DNA from: Neoluteolibacter marinus
GTDB lineage: Bacteria; Verrucomicrobiota; Verrucomicrobiia; Verrucomicrobiales; Akkermansiaceae
NCBI RefSeq assembly: GCF_014904755.1
Contig: NZ_JACZFQ010000095.1
Location: 124,001-188,000, forward strand
Direction of reading: 5' to 3'
DNA: 64,000 bases
Shown one piece after another: positions 9,168 to 18,429 of the stretch (position 1 is its first letter; each line of letters begins with the position of its first letter). Position numbers and translations under genes: made by a program. The notes beneath the pieces are model-generated. The model ran no database searches. It was given only the letters and a program-made list of their open reading frames with translations, and was not told the DNA's origin.

Positions 9168-9851
9168 TCAATCCGCGAGGCTTTTGACACCTTGCTTCTT
9201 GGATCGATCCTCCTCTCCCAGCTTTTTGGCGATTTCGGCCGAACACCGATCCCTCCAATACTTGTCGCCCTTCTTGAGGGCTGAAATCGAAGTATAGGGC
9301 TCGAGAGGAATTCCGGCGTGCCTGAAAATCTTGCCAATCGCCAGAAAATCACTGCGATCATACATGAAGTCGACCCGAGGATCCAAATCCCGGAAATCAG
9401 GTTTCACCTTCACTTGATTGCACGAGAAACAAACTTCCACGCATCCCACTGGCTCACCCTCGCTGTCGTAGAAAACCATGGCGTGGTGGGGGTCGTAGCA
9501 TGCCATTACCGCACGTGAGCCTTTCTTTTCGGTGAGCGCCTTTCGAAGATTGGCAATTTGGGAATGAGCAACGGGTGCTTCGGAGCGTGCGAAGATCTTG
9601 AGATTCTTTTTGTAGATGATTTCGCTGCGATCTTTCGGATGAGAAGCAAGCAATCGCCCTCCAACGGCCCGCTCGACCCCATCTCGATCCAAGTATCTGT
9701 CTTCCTTCCTCGGTGACTCTAGGAAGTAGGCGACAACCCTTGTCGCCCCGTCGAATAGCAATGGCGGCAATTCACTCGATTCATCTTTGGCCCCGACCGG
9801 ACCGTTCATGATTGCGGCAATAGCCAAGAGGTACAGGACTTTGCGATGCAT
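9168..9851 (-). CDS. secreted protein of unknown function with a CxxC motif
   Basis: The 227-residue product starts at Met (9851) with a basic n-region, hydrophobic core and an A-K junction near residue 21: a signal peptide. A start 24 bases upstream would place acidic and polar residues ahead of the signal, so I prefer 9851. The mature part has V-C-F-S-C-N-Q near residue 142 and an earlier A-C-Y-D-P-H-H-A. Together these could bind metal or heme, or form a disulfide. I do not recognise the family. The coding region is visibly less GC-rich than its neighbours and shares no operon with them, so it may have been acquired separately. Confidence 0.65.
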   Translation of the reverse strand: MHRKVLYLLAIAAIMNGPVGAKDESSELPPLLFDGATRVVAYFLESPRKEDRYLDRDGVERAVGGRLLASHPKDRSEIIYKKNLKIFARSEAPVAHSQIANLRKALTEKKGSRAVMACYDPHHAMVFYDSEGEPVGCVEVCFSCNQVKVKPDFRDLDPRVDFMYDRSDFLAIGKIFRHAGIPLEPYTSISALKKGDKYWRDRCSAEIAKKLGEEDRSKKQGVKSLAD

Positions 9852-9927
9852 AGCCTCTGCTATGGGACCATTCACCGCCTGTCGAGCCTCTTGGCGCGCT
9901 CAATGCCGACTGTCTAGCCGCAAGTCA

Positions 9928-11079
9928 TCACCCGATTCCCGGCACGTCCACCCACGCCCCGGTGTCGTGCGACTTCCAGCTCAGCTCGGCGAGCTGCACG
10001 CCCTTCGCACCTTCGCGCAGCGTCCAGCGGAACGGCTCGTCGTTGACAACGTGCTTGAGGAAAAGTTCCCACTGGATCTTGAAGGCATTGTCGAAGTTCA
10101 ACTGGTCGGGCACCTCGGTCCAGCGGTCGTAGTAGTTGATCGGGCTGTCGATGTCCGGGTTCCAGATCGGCCGCGGGGTGACGCTCTGGTGCTGGGCCCA
10201 GCACTTGCGCAGTCCAACGATGGCCGAGCCCTCGGTGCCGTCGACCTGCATGGTGAACAGGTCGTCGCGGCGGACTCGGACGTTCCAGGAGGAGTTGAAC
10301 TGGCAGGTGATGCCGGTGTCGGTCTCGAACAGGGCGTAAGCCGAGTCATCGGCGGTGCACGCGAAGGGCTTGCCGCTCTCGTCGAAGCGTTCCGGGATGT
10401 GGGTGGCCGCCTTGCAGAAGACCCGCGTCACGTTGCCGAAGAGGTTGTCGATGACGTAGCGCCAGTGGCAGTGCATGTCGACGATCATCCCACCACCGTC
10501 CTCGCTGCGGTAGTTCCAACTCGGGCGCTGGATCGGCTGGCCCTCGTGTTCGCCGGTGAACACCCAATAGCCGAACTCGCCGCGCACGCTGAGGATCTTG
10601 CCGAAGAAGCCTTGTTCCTTGAGGAGCTGGTATTTCCGGAGCCCGGGCAACCACAGCTTGTCCTGCACCGCGCCGTTCTTCACGCCGGCCTCTTCCGCGA
10701 CCTCGGCGATTCGAAGCGCCTCTTCAAAAGACACTGCGGTCGGCTTCTCGCAGTAGACGTGCTTGCCGGCGGCGATGGCCTTCTCAAGGAAGCCGATCCG
10801 GTACGGAGTACCGGAGGCATCGAAGAAGATCTCGTTGTGGGGGTCGGCCAGTGCGGCATCGAGGTCGGTCGAGAAACGCTCGACGCCGTGCTTCCCCGCG
10901 AGGGTCCGCAGCTTGTCCTCGTTGCGGCCGGTGAGGATGGGATCGGGAATGACCAACGTGTCACCACACATCACCCCGCCCTGGTCGCGGATCGCCAGGA
11001 TGGAGCGCACGAGGTGCTGGTTGGTGCCCATGCGTCCGGTGACGCCGTTCAGGATGATGCCGAGTTTCTTGGTTTTCAT
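9928..11079 (-). CDS. Gfo/Idh/MocA-family oxidoreductase
   Basis: The 383-residue product starts at the ATG at 11079, where K-T-K-K-L-G-I-I-L-N-G-V-T-G-R-M-G begins the Rossmann fold. A longer start at 11136 adds an unlikely leader. The NAD(P)-binding half holds A-G-K-H-V-Y-C-E-K-P with the conserved E-K-P lysine. The C-terminal half carries G-G-G-M-I-V-D-M-H-C-H-W-R-Y, whose D-x3-H provides catalytic residues. The family oxidises a hydroxyl of a sugar, cyclitol or similar polyol. It is the last gene of the minus-strand operon (aldolase, LacI, epimerase, this gene), 41 bases past the epimerase stop. The substrate is not identifiable from sequence. Confidence 0.88.
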   Translation of the reverse strand: MKTKKLGIILNGVTGRMGTNQHLVRSILAIRDQGGVMCGDTLVIPDPILTGRNEDKLRTLAGKHGVERFSTDLDAALADPHNEIFFDASGTPYRIGFLEKAIAAGKHVYCEKPTAVSFEEALRIAEVAEEAGVKNGAVQDKLWLPGLRKYQLLKEQGFFGKILSVRGEFGYWVFTGEHEGQPIQRPSWNYRSEDGGGMIVDMHCHWRYVIDNLFGNVTRVFCKAATHIPERFDESGKPFACTADDSAYALFETDTGITCQFNSSWNVRVRRDDLFTMQVDGTEGSAIVGLRKCWAQHQSVTPRPIWNPDIDSPINYYDRWTEVPDQLNFDNAFKIQWELFLKHVVNDEPFRWTLREGAKGVQLAELSWKSHDTGAWVDVPGIG

Positions 11080-11120
11080 GAAAGTGCCGGGTGACCGGTA
11101 AGCTTTGGGAGAAAGGAGGG

Positions 11121-11933
11121 TTAGAGGGCCGCGCAACTCGCGACGATCTTGTCGAGGAAATCGTGCTGGTTCTCGGACCAGTATTTGCGGGAGAAGATTT
11201 CGACTTCCGTCAGACCGGAGAAGCCGGCCGCCTTGATCATTTTCGCGATCCGGGCGGACGCGTTCACCCCCTCGCCCGGCAGGCCGCGGTCCAGGAGGAC
11301 GTGGTCAAACTCCGGTTTGAACTCGCAGACGTGGAACGCGAACAAGCGCTTGGCCGCGGCACAGCGCTGGATCTGCTTTTCGAGACCGCTTTCCCACCAG
11401 ACGTGGAAAACATCCACCGCCACTCCGACCAGCGGATGGCCCAGGGAGTCGGCGAGTTCGTTCGCATCGCGCATCGACGCGACGGCGGAGCGATCCCCGG
11501 CGTACATCGGGTGCAGCGGTTCGATCGCAAGGCGGACACCGGTGCTCTCCGCGAGCGGAAGCAAGGCCGTGATCCCCTCCCCGATCTGGGCGAGATTCTG
11601 TTCCGGCGACTGGCCGATCGTGGCACCGCAGACCAGCACGACCATCGGCAAGCCAAGCGTCTCCGCTTCCAGAATGGCCTCGCGGTTGGCGTTCACCGCG
11701 TTCTCGCGGGCGGCCGGGTCCGTGGCGGTGAAGAATCCGCCGCGCACCAGGCTCACGGGCTTCAACCCGGTGTCATCGAGGTGCTTCCTGACCTTCGCGA
11801 GATCATGGCCGGTGACGGTTTCGCGCCAGATGGAGACCCCGCCGATGCCGCGGCGGGCGTAGTTCTCCAGGCACTCGTGGATCGACCACGGCTTGTTGGT
11901 GAAGGTGTGGAGGGCGAGCTGATCGGGTTTCAT
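11121..11933 (-). CDS. sugar phosphate isomerase/epimerase (AP endonuclease-2-type TIM barrel)
   Basis: The 270-residue protein is a TIM barrel of the xylose-isomerase-like superfamily. Metal-ligand positions are visible: Glu in L-A-I-E-P-L-H-P (near 148), Asp-His in A-V-D-V-F-H-V-W-W, His in F-A-F-H-V-C-E-F and Glu in L-T-E-V-E-I-F. These enzymes isomerise, epimerise or dehydrate keto-sugars and cyclitols. There is no signal peptide, so it is cytoplasmic. Its ATG overlaps the lacI stop by four bases (ATGA), a sign of translational coupling. It lies between the regulator and the Gfo/Idh oxidoreductase and probably acts on that enzyme's product. Confidence 0.85.
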   Translation of the reverse strand: MKPDQLALHTFTNKPWSIHECLENYARRGIGGVSIWRETVTGHDLAKVRKHLDDTGLKPVSLVRGGFFTATDPAARENAVNANREAILEAETLGLPMVVLVCGATIGQSPEQNLAQIGEGITALLPLAESTGVRLAIEPLHPMYAGDRSAVASMRDANELADSLGHPLVGVAVDVFHVWWESGLEKQIQRCAAAKRLFAFHVCEFKPEFDHVLLDRGLPGEGVNASARIAKMIKAAGFSGLTEVEIFSRKYWSENQHDFLDKIVASCAAL

Positions 11934-12916
11934 GGGGTCGATTCTCCGGGGATCAGGCGGCCCGCGATCCTCAGCAGTTCGCCGGGTCCCTGGTTTTCGA
12001 TCACTTCCGACTGCAGGCGGGTCGCGGCGAAGCGGGCGAGTTCTTCGACCGGCAGGCTGACCGTGGTCAGCAAGGGTCGCGACAAGCGTCTCACCGGCGA
12101 ATCGTCGAAGCCGGTCACCGCCACCCGGCCGGGCACCTCGAGCCCGAGCCGGTCCAGCTCGGTCAGCACGACAGTGCCGACGATGTCGTTCACGCAGACC
12201 AGCACATTGGCGTCCTCCGCTGCGGCGGCTACCCCGGCTTGCTGGATCCCGGCAACATCCGGAAATATCACGCAGTCGGTCTCGCGGTCGAAGTCGATGC
12301 CGCGACGGCGGCAGGCCTGGTCAAAGCCATCGAGACGCTCCTCGTGGATCTGGCCGAGGCCTTCCAGGGAAATGAACCGCGGCCGGATGTCGCCCGACTT
12401 CGCCCGCAGGTGATCCAGCAATTCCAGCATTCCGGCCGCATGATCGGCGGCGACGCAGGGCATCCCCGGGATTGATCGGTTGAGCACGACGAACGGCGTG
12501 TCGTTGGTTTTCAGGCTCTTGACCGCCTGCGCGCCCGGCCGGTGGAACGCAAACACGAAGGCGTCGGTGTCGCCGCCCTTTTTGTGGGGATAAGGGTCGA
12601 AATTCGGGCCGTTGACCTCGCAGAGGAGATTGAGGCCGCACAGGGTGAAGCCGCGGCGCAGGCCCTCGACGAGCGCGGCGAAGTCATAGAACAGGGCCCT
12701 TTCGGGATCCGCGTGCCGGGGCAACACCAGCTTGACGTTGAGGATCCCCCTGCCCCGGTGACGGCGGATACTGCGCTTCTCGTAGCCGAGCTTCTCCGCC
12801 GCTGCCTCGACTTTCGCCCGCACCGGGGCGCTGACCAGCCGCGAGCCGTTCAGGGCCCGCGAGACCGTGGCGGTCGAGATGCCGAGCTCGCGGGCGATGT
12901 CGTCGATGGTGATCAT
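11930..12916 (-). CDS. LacI-family transcriptional regulator
   Basis: The 328-residue protein starts at the ATG at 12916, directly ahead of the LacI helix-turn-helix I-D-D-I-A-R-E-L-G-I-S-T-A-T-V-S-R-A-L-N-G-S. The frame continues upstream to 13096, but that stretch overlaps the aldolase gene and is not LacI-like. The hinge helix follows near residue 50, then a periplasmic-binding-protein-like effector domain with F-V-V-L-N-R, A-A-D-H-A-A-G and V-T-G-F-D-D-S-P. It is encoded inside the operon, 10 bases after the aldolase stop. Its likely target is the 13887-13900 palindrome in the divergent promoter. The effector is probably a sugar or pathway intermediate. Confidence 0.92.
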   Translation of the reverse strand: MITIDDIARELGISTATVSRALNGSRLVSAPVRAKVEAAAEKLGYEKRSIRRHRGRGILNVKLVLPRHADPERALFYDFAALVEGLRRGFTLCGLNLLCEVNGPNFDPYPHKKGGDTDAFVFAFHRPGAQAVKSLKTNDTPFVVLNRSIPGMPCVAADHAAGMLELLDHLRAKSGDIRPRFISLEGLGQIHEERLDGFDQACRRRGIDFDRETDCVIFPDVAGIQQAGVAAAAEDANVLVCVNDIVGTVVLTELDRLGLEVPGRVAVTGFDDSPVRRLSRPLLTTVSLPVEELARFAATRLQSEVIENQGPGELLRIAGRLIPGESTP

Positions 12917-12926
12917 TTGCCCGGGT

Positions 12927-13874
12927 TCATGCGTTGTAGCCGAGGCGCTTGGCGCAGTCCTCCATGATGCCCGCTTCCCAGTCCGGGCGGCGCGGGCACA
13001 TCGGGTGGGGTTCCGGGGTCGGAATGCGACCGAGCAGGTGCTGGAACACCGCGCAGCTGTGCTTGTAGGCCGGGACCGGTGCCCGGAAGCCGACATTGCC
13101 CAGGTACTGCAGCGCGTCGTTCAGTTCGGCGTAGCGGTCGTCCCCCTCGAGCCAGTATTGGTCGCGCAGGGCGAATTTCTCCGGGCAGAACGCGGCGAGA
13201 CCGAGCAGGTAGTCGGAGCCATATTCGATCATGTCGATTCCCAGGTCGTTGCCGGTGAAGATCATGAAATCGGGCCGCACCTCGTCGCGGATCTCGAGCC
13301 GCCGGAGCTCGAGACCGCGGTCCAGGGACGAGTGCTTGATCCCCTTCAAGGCCGGGATCCCCATCAGGCCACGGATGGTTTCCTCGTCGTAGATCATGCC
13401 ATTCGGCGCGAACATCTTGCCGAGTTCGAAGCCGAAAACCGCTTCGTGCCCCTCGCAGACCTTGGCATAGAGCCCGACGATCTCGTCGGGAGTCCAATCG
13501 TGGAAACGCGTCGTCTGGAACAAAATCGGGGTGCCCCCGAACGAAACGATCTCGTCCATTTGCCGGCGGTAAAGATCGACCAGATCCCCTTCCAGGCCCT
13601 CGACAAACACCCCGGCGACGAAGTCGCGCCGGCCGTCGATCACCCCCTTCGTCCACCCCAGCACTTCGGTCCGCTCCGCCGCCGTCAGGTAGTTGGCATA
13701 GCCGGTATCCATGTTCACCGCGCAGCCGAGGCCCGCATCGGTGGTCCTCGCCACGGCTGCCTCAAAGGCATCCCGGGCCATCGCACCATCCTCTTCAAAC
13801 GGCAGCAGACAGGCGGCGTATCCGGTGATCTTGCGGCGGAATCGTTTGGCGGCGTGGCGGGTTTCGAGCGACAT
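12927..13874 (-). CDS. dihydrodipicolinate synthase-family aldolase/dehydratase
   Basis: The 315-residue product starts at the ATG at 13874, just downstream of the palindrome. It shows the class I aldolase TIM-barrel pattern, with the Schiff-base Lys in G-I-K-H-S-S-L-D and the late F-T-G-N-D-L-G-I strand. In sugar-acid pathways such enzymes cleave or dehydrate 2-keto-3-deoxy acids. The context (two oxidoreductases, three epimerases, a LacI regulator) suits a catabolic role rather than lysine synthesis. It is the first gene of the minus-strand operon. The frame extends 119 codons upstream across the promoter region, but that part is not family-like. Confidence 0.85.
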   Translation of the reverse strand: MSLETRHAAKRFRRKITGYAACLLPFEEDGAMARDAFEAAVARTTDAGLGCAVNMDTGYANYLTAAERTEVLGWTKGVIDGRRDFVAGVFVEGLEGDLVDLYRRQMDEIVSFGGTPILFQTTRFHDWTPDEIVGLYAKVCEGHEAVFGFELGKMFAPNGMIYDEETIRGLMGIPALKGIKHSSLDRGLELRRLEIRDEVRPDFMIFTGNDLGIDMIEYGSDYLLGLAAFCPEKFALRDQYWLEGDDRYAELNDALQYLGNVGFRAPVPAYKHSCAVFQHLLGRIPTPEPHPMCPRRPDWEAGIMEDCAKRLGYNA

Positions 13875-13886
13875 GATGGGATTGGT

Positions 13887-13900
13887 ATTTGCATGCAAAT
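13887..13900. promoter_or_regulatory. putative LacI-family operator (perfect 14-bp palindrome)
   Basis: ATTTGCATGCAAAT is its own reverse complement. It lies 12 bases before the aldolase ATG in the 136-base gap between two divergent operons, one of which encodes a LacI regulator. LacI-family operators are even-length palindromes of about this size, often with a TGC/GCA core. A further half-site (ATGCAAG) lies 13 bases to the right of the palindrome's centre. The assignment is by position and symmetry; no binding data are implied. Confidence 0.65.
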
Positions 13901-14010
13901 TTTCCAGATGCAAGACTTTCGTGGTGCTTGCTGAACGAAGCTCAACCCATTCGGGGTAGACCAGAAACTTGGCCTTGCTACGTTGGTCACGGCACTTTTG
14001 TATGACAACA

Positions 14011-14826
14011 ATGCGATTCGCGATCTGCAACGAAACCTTCGGCGATGTGCCCCTGTCAGAGGCGGCGCGGACCGCGGCTGCACTGGGATACACGGGGCTG
14101 GAAATCGCCCCGTTCACCCTGGCGCAGGACATTTCCGGGATCGGCCCGGCGGCGGCGAAGGAGCTCGGGAACCAGGTCCGGGACGCCGGGGTCGACGTCG
14201 TGGGATTGCATTGGCTCCTCGCCAAGACCACCGGTTACCACCTGACCACGCCCGACCGTGGTGTCCGAGCCGCGACCATCGACCATGCCAGGAGACTCGC
14301 CGACCTTTGCCACGGAATGGGCGGCACGATCATGGTGTGGGGCAGCCCGCAACAGCGCTCGCTCGAGGCGGGCTGGAACTACGCCGACGGCTTCGCCCGC
14401 GCCGTGGAGGTGTTGCGGGCCGCCGCCGAACACTGCGGTCCGCTGGGAGTGACCATCGCCATGGAGCCGCTGGGGGCCGTCGAAACCAACTTCCTGACCT
14501 CCGCCGCCGAGACGATCCGGCTGTGCGAAGCGGTCGATCACCTGGCCTGCAAACTCCATCTCGACGTCAAGGCGATGAGTTACGAGGATCAGCCGATCGC
14601 CGACGTGATACGCGCCTCGAAAGACTGGACCGTCCACTTCCATGCCAACGACCCCAATCTCTACGGACCCGGCATGGGAGAGGTCCCCTACCCGCCCATC
14701 GTCGAGGCGCTCCGTGAAACCGGCTACGACGGCTGGGTCTCGGTGGAGGTGTTCAAATACGATCCCACCCCCGAAGACGTGGCCCGCATCAGCCGCGATA
14801 ACCTGCGGCGCTTCTTCGGCTGCTGA
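14011..14826 (+). CDS. sugar phosphate isomerase/epimerase (TIM barrel)
   Basis: The 271-residue product starts [11 protein letters not shown], the common N-terminus of this subgroup. An in-frame ATG nine bases earlier (14002) is also possible. Metal-site residues are visible as Glu in I-A-M-E-P-L (near 151), Asp in L-H-L-D-V-K, His in H-F-H-A-N-D and Glu in V-S-V-E-V-F. It is the first gene of the plus-strand divergent operon and precedes the transporter by 12 bases. It is probably cytoplasmic and processes a keto-sugar or cyclitol. The closest in-window relatives are the epimerases at 11121 and 17515. Confidence 0.85.
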   Translation: MRFAICNETFGDVPLSEAARTAAALGYTGLEIAPFTLAQDISGIGPAAAKELGNQVRDAGVDVVGLHWLLAKTTGYHLTTPDRGVRAATIDHARRLADLCHGMGGTIMVWGSPQQRSLEAGWNYADGFARAVEVLRAAAEHCGPLGVTIAMEPLGAVETNFLTSAAETIRLCEAVDHLACKLHLDVKAMSYEDQPIADVIRASKDWTVHFHANDPNLYGPGMGEVPYPPIVEALRETGYDGWVSVEVFKYDPTPEDVARISRDNLRRFFGC

Positions 14827-14838
14827 TTTCCCAACTCC

Positions 14839-16440
<1,602 letters not shown>

Positions 16441-16460
16441 AACCGCCTCCCCATCTCCTC

Positions 16461-17504
16461 ATGAAATTCGGAATCATCGGTGCCGGCATGATCGGCCACT
16501 TCCACGCCAAAGCCATCACCGCCATGACCGGCGGCTCGCTCCATTCGGTCTTCGATCTCCGCCAGGAGGCCGCCGAGAAACTCGCCGGCGAATACGGTGC
16601 CAAGGCCTATTCGGACATGGCGGAGTTCCTCGCCGACCCCGAGCTCGAGATCGTCACCGTCGGCACCCCGTCCGGCGCCCACCTCGAGCCCTCACTCGCC
16701 GCGCTCAACGCCGGCAAGCACGTGATCTGCGAGAAGCCGCTGGAGATCACCACCGACCGCATCGACATGCTCATCGCGGCCGCGGAAACCAACGGCAAGA
16801 CGATTGCCGCGGTGCTCAACCGCCGCTTCCACCCCGGCATGGACGCCTTCAAGAAGGCCGCCGACGAGGGCCGCTTCGGCACGCTCACCAGCGCTTCCGC
16901 CTACGTGAAGTGGTACCGCGACCAGGCCTACTACGATTCCGCCGCCTGGCGCGGGACCTGGGCCCTCGACGGCGGCGGCGCGCTGATGAACCAGTCGATC
17001 CACACCGTCGATGCGCTGCTTTATCTCGCCGGCCCGGTCAAGGCCGTCCAAGCCAACGCGGCATGCCTCGCCCACGAGCGCATCGAGGTCGAGGACATCG
17101 TCGTCGCGATCGTCGAATTCGAGAACGGCGCCCGCGGTGTGATCGAATGCTCCACCTGCACCTGGTCGAAGGACGGTCATCCCGCCCGGGTCCAGCTTTC
17201 CGGCACCGACGGCTCGGTATTCCTCGCCGACGAATCTTTCGAAATCTGGGACTTCCGCGACGAGAAGCCGGAAGACGCCGGGATCAAGAGCACGCTGATG
17301 AAAGGCCAGGAAGCGGGGCTCGGCGCGAACGATCCGAGCGCGATCAATTTCTACCAGCACCAGCGGAACTTCGAGGAAGTGGTCAACGCCATCAACGAAG
17401 GCCGTGAGCCCAGCACCTCGTCGGCCGAAGCCCGCAAGCCCGTCGCCCTGATCCAGGCGATCTACGAGAGTGCCCGTAACGGCGGCAAGCGCGTCGAACT
17501 CTAA
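16461..17504 (+). CDS. Gfo/Idh/MocA-family oxidoreductase
   Basis: The 347-residue product starts at the ATG at 16461 with M-K-F-G-I-I-G-A-G-M-I-G-H-F, a standard dinucleotide fold. The frame is open upstream only because it crosses the transporter gene. The conserved lysine lies in A-G-K-H-V-I-C-E-K-P-L-E (near residue 93). The catalytic block G-G-G-A-L-M-N-Q-S-I-H-T-V-D carries the family's late His. It probably oxidises the pathway sugar or cyclitol with NAD(P). It begins 20 bases after the transporter stop and ends 10 bases before the last epimerase. The operon pair thus holds two different Gfo/Idh enzymes. Confidence 0.9.
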   Translation: MKFGIIGAGMIGHFHAKAITAMTGGSLHSVFDLRQEAAEKLAGEYGAKAYSDMAEFLADPELEIVTVGTPSGAHLEPSLAALNAGKHVICEKPLEITTDRIDMLIAAAETNGKTIAAVLNRRFHPGMDAFKKAADEGRFGTLTSASAYVKWYRDQAYYDSAAWRGTWALDGGGALMNQSIHTVDALLYLAGPVKAVQANAACLAHERIEVEDIVVAIVEFENGARGVIECSTCTWSKDGHPARVQLSGTDGSVFLADESFEIWDFRDEKPEDAGIKSTLMKGQEAGLGANDPSAINFYQHQRNFEEVVNAINEGREPSTSSAEARKPVALIQAIYESARNGGKRVEL

Positions 17505-17514
17505 CACCCTACGG

Positions 17515-18381
17515 ATGAAACTCACCGGATTCGCCGACGAAGCGTCACGCGACCTCGACCGCCAGATCGCCGCCACCCGGGACATCGGGTGGTCCGCGAT
17601 CTCGGCGCGGATGATCGGGGGCGCGAACATCCACGAACTCCCCGAGGCCGAGTTCGACGATGCCGCCGGACGCCTCGACGCCGCTGGCATCCAGATCCCG
17701 GAGTTCGGTTCCCTGATCGGGAACTGGGGCAAGAAGATCGGCAGCGATTTCGAAGTCACGCTGGCCGAGATCGAGCGTGCCATCCCGCGCATGGAACGAC
17801 TCGGGACCCAGTTGATCCGGGTCATGTCCTACGCCCAGGAACCGTGGGGCGAAGACCAGCAGGAGCAGGAACGATTCCGCCGGTTGCGCGAGATCGTGAA
17901 GCGATTCTCGGACGCCGGTCTCACCGCCATCCACGAGAACTGCATGAACTGGGGAGGTTTTTCCGCCGAGCACACGCTGCGCCTGGTCGAGGAAGTTCCC
18001 GGGCTCAAGCTCGTCTTCGACACCGGCAACCCGGTGTTCCAGAAGGATCGCTCGAAACCCGAGCCCTTCCCGTGGCAGGATCCCTTCGAGTTTTGGCAAA
18101 AGGTCCGCGACCACGTCGTCCACATCCACGTCAAGGATTGCCGGAATCCCGTCTCCGACGACGTGGAGCCGGAATACACGATGCCCGGTGAAGGCCAGGC
18201 CAAGGTGGTCGAGATTCTCACCGACGCCAAGGCGCGTGGCTACGCCGGCTGGGTCGCCATCGAACCCCACGTCGCCACGGTTTTCCACGCCGCGGACCCG
18301 ACGGCCGTCGACTGGCAGCAGTGCTACGACAGCTATGTCGATTACGGCCGGCGGATGGCACGGATCGTCGCGGCCTTGTAG
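17515..18381 (+). CDS. sugar phosphate isomerase/epimerase (TIM barrel)
   Basis: The 288-residue product starts at the ATG at 17515 (M-K-L-T-G-F-A-D-E-A-S). Metal-ligand positions are Glu in A-I-H-E-N-C-M-N, Asp in L-V-F-D-T-G-N-P, His in H-I-H-V-K-D-C and Glu in V-A-I-E-P-H. The D-E-A start and the late Y-T-M-P-G-E-G-Q-A segment are shared by cytoplasmic epimerases that work beside Gfo/Idh enzymes. It closes the plus-strand operon, 8 bases before a hairpin terminator. Three epimerases in the divergent pair suggest a multi-step route through keto intermediates. Confidence 0.88.
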   Translation: MKLTGFADEASRDLDRQIAATRDIGWSAISARMIGGANIHELPEAEFDDAAGRLDAAGIQIPEFGSLIGNWGKKIGSDFEVTLAEIERAIPRMERLGTQLIRVMSYAQEPWGEDQQEQERFRRLREIVKRFSDAGLTAIHENCMNWGGFSAEHTLRLVEEVPGLKLVFDTGNPVFQKDRSKPEPFPWQDPFEFWQKVRDHVVHIHVKDCRNPVSDDVEPEYTMPGEGQAKVVEILTDAKARGYAGWVAIEPHVATVFHAADPTAVDWQQCYDSYVDYGRRMARIVAAL

Positions 18382-18388
18382 GCCTAAA

Positions 18389-18418
18389 AAGCCGCGCGAT
18401 CGACGGATCGCGCGGCTT
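18389..18418 (-). terminator. strong terminator hairpin between convergent genes
   Basis: A perfect 13-bp stem (AAGCCGCGCGATC with its complement) closes a 4-base loop. The A-run on its left becomes a T-run after the hairpin on the minus strand, so it best serves the minus-strand repeat protein. With the plus-strand epimerase stop 8 bases away it may work for both. Confidence 0.8.
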
Positions 18419-18429
18419 AACCCTCCCCA

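Noticed and set aside
12917-13096. Upstream extension of the LacI frame
   Set aside because: It lies inside the aldolase gene and is Arg/Ser/Thr-rich with no helix-turn-helix; the LacI domain begins at 12916.
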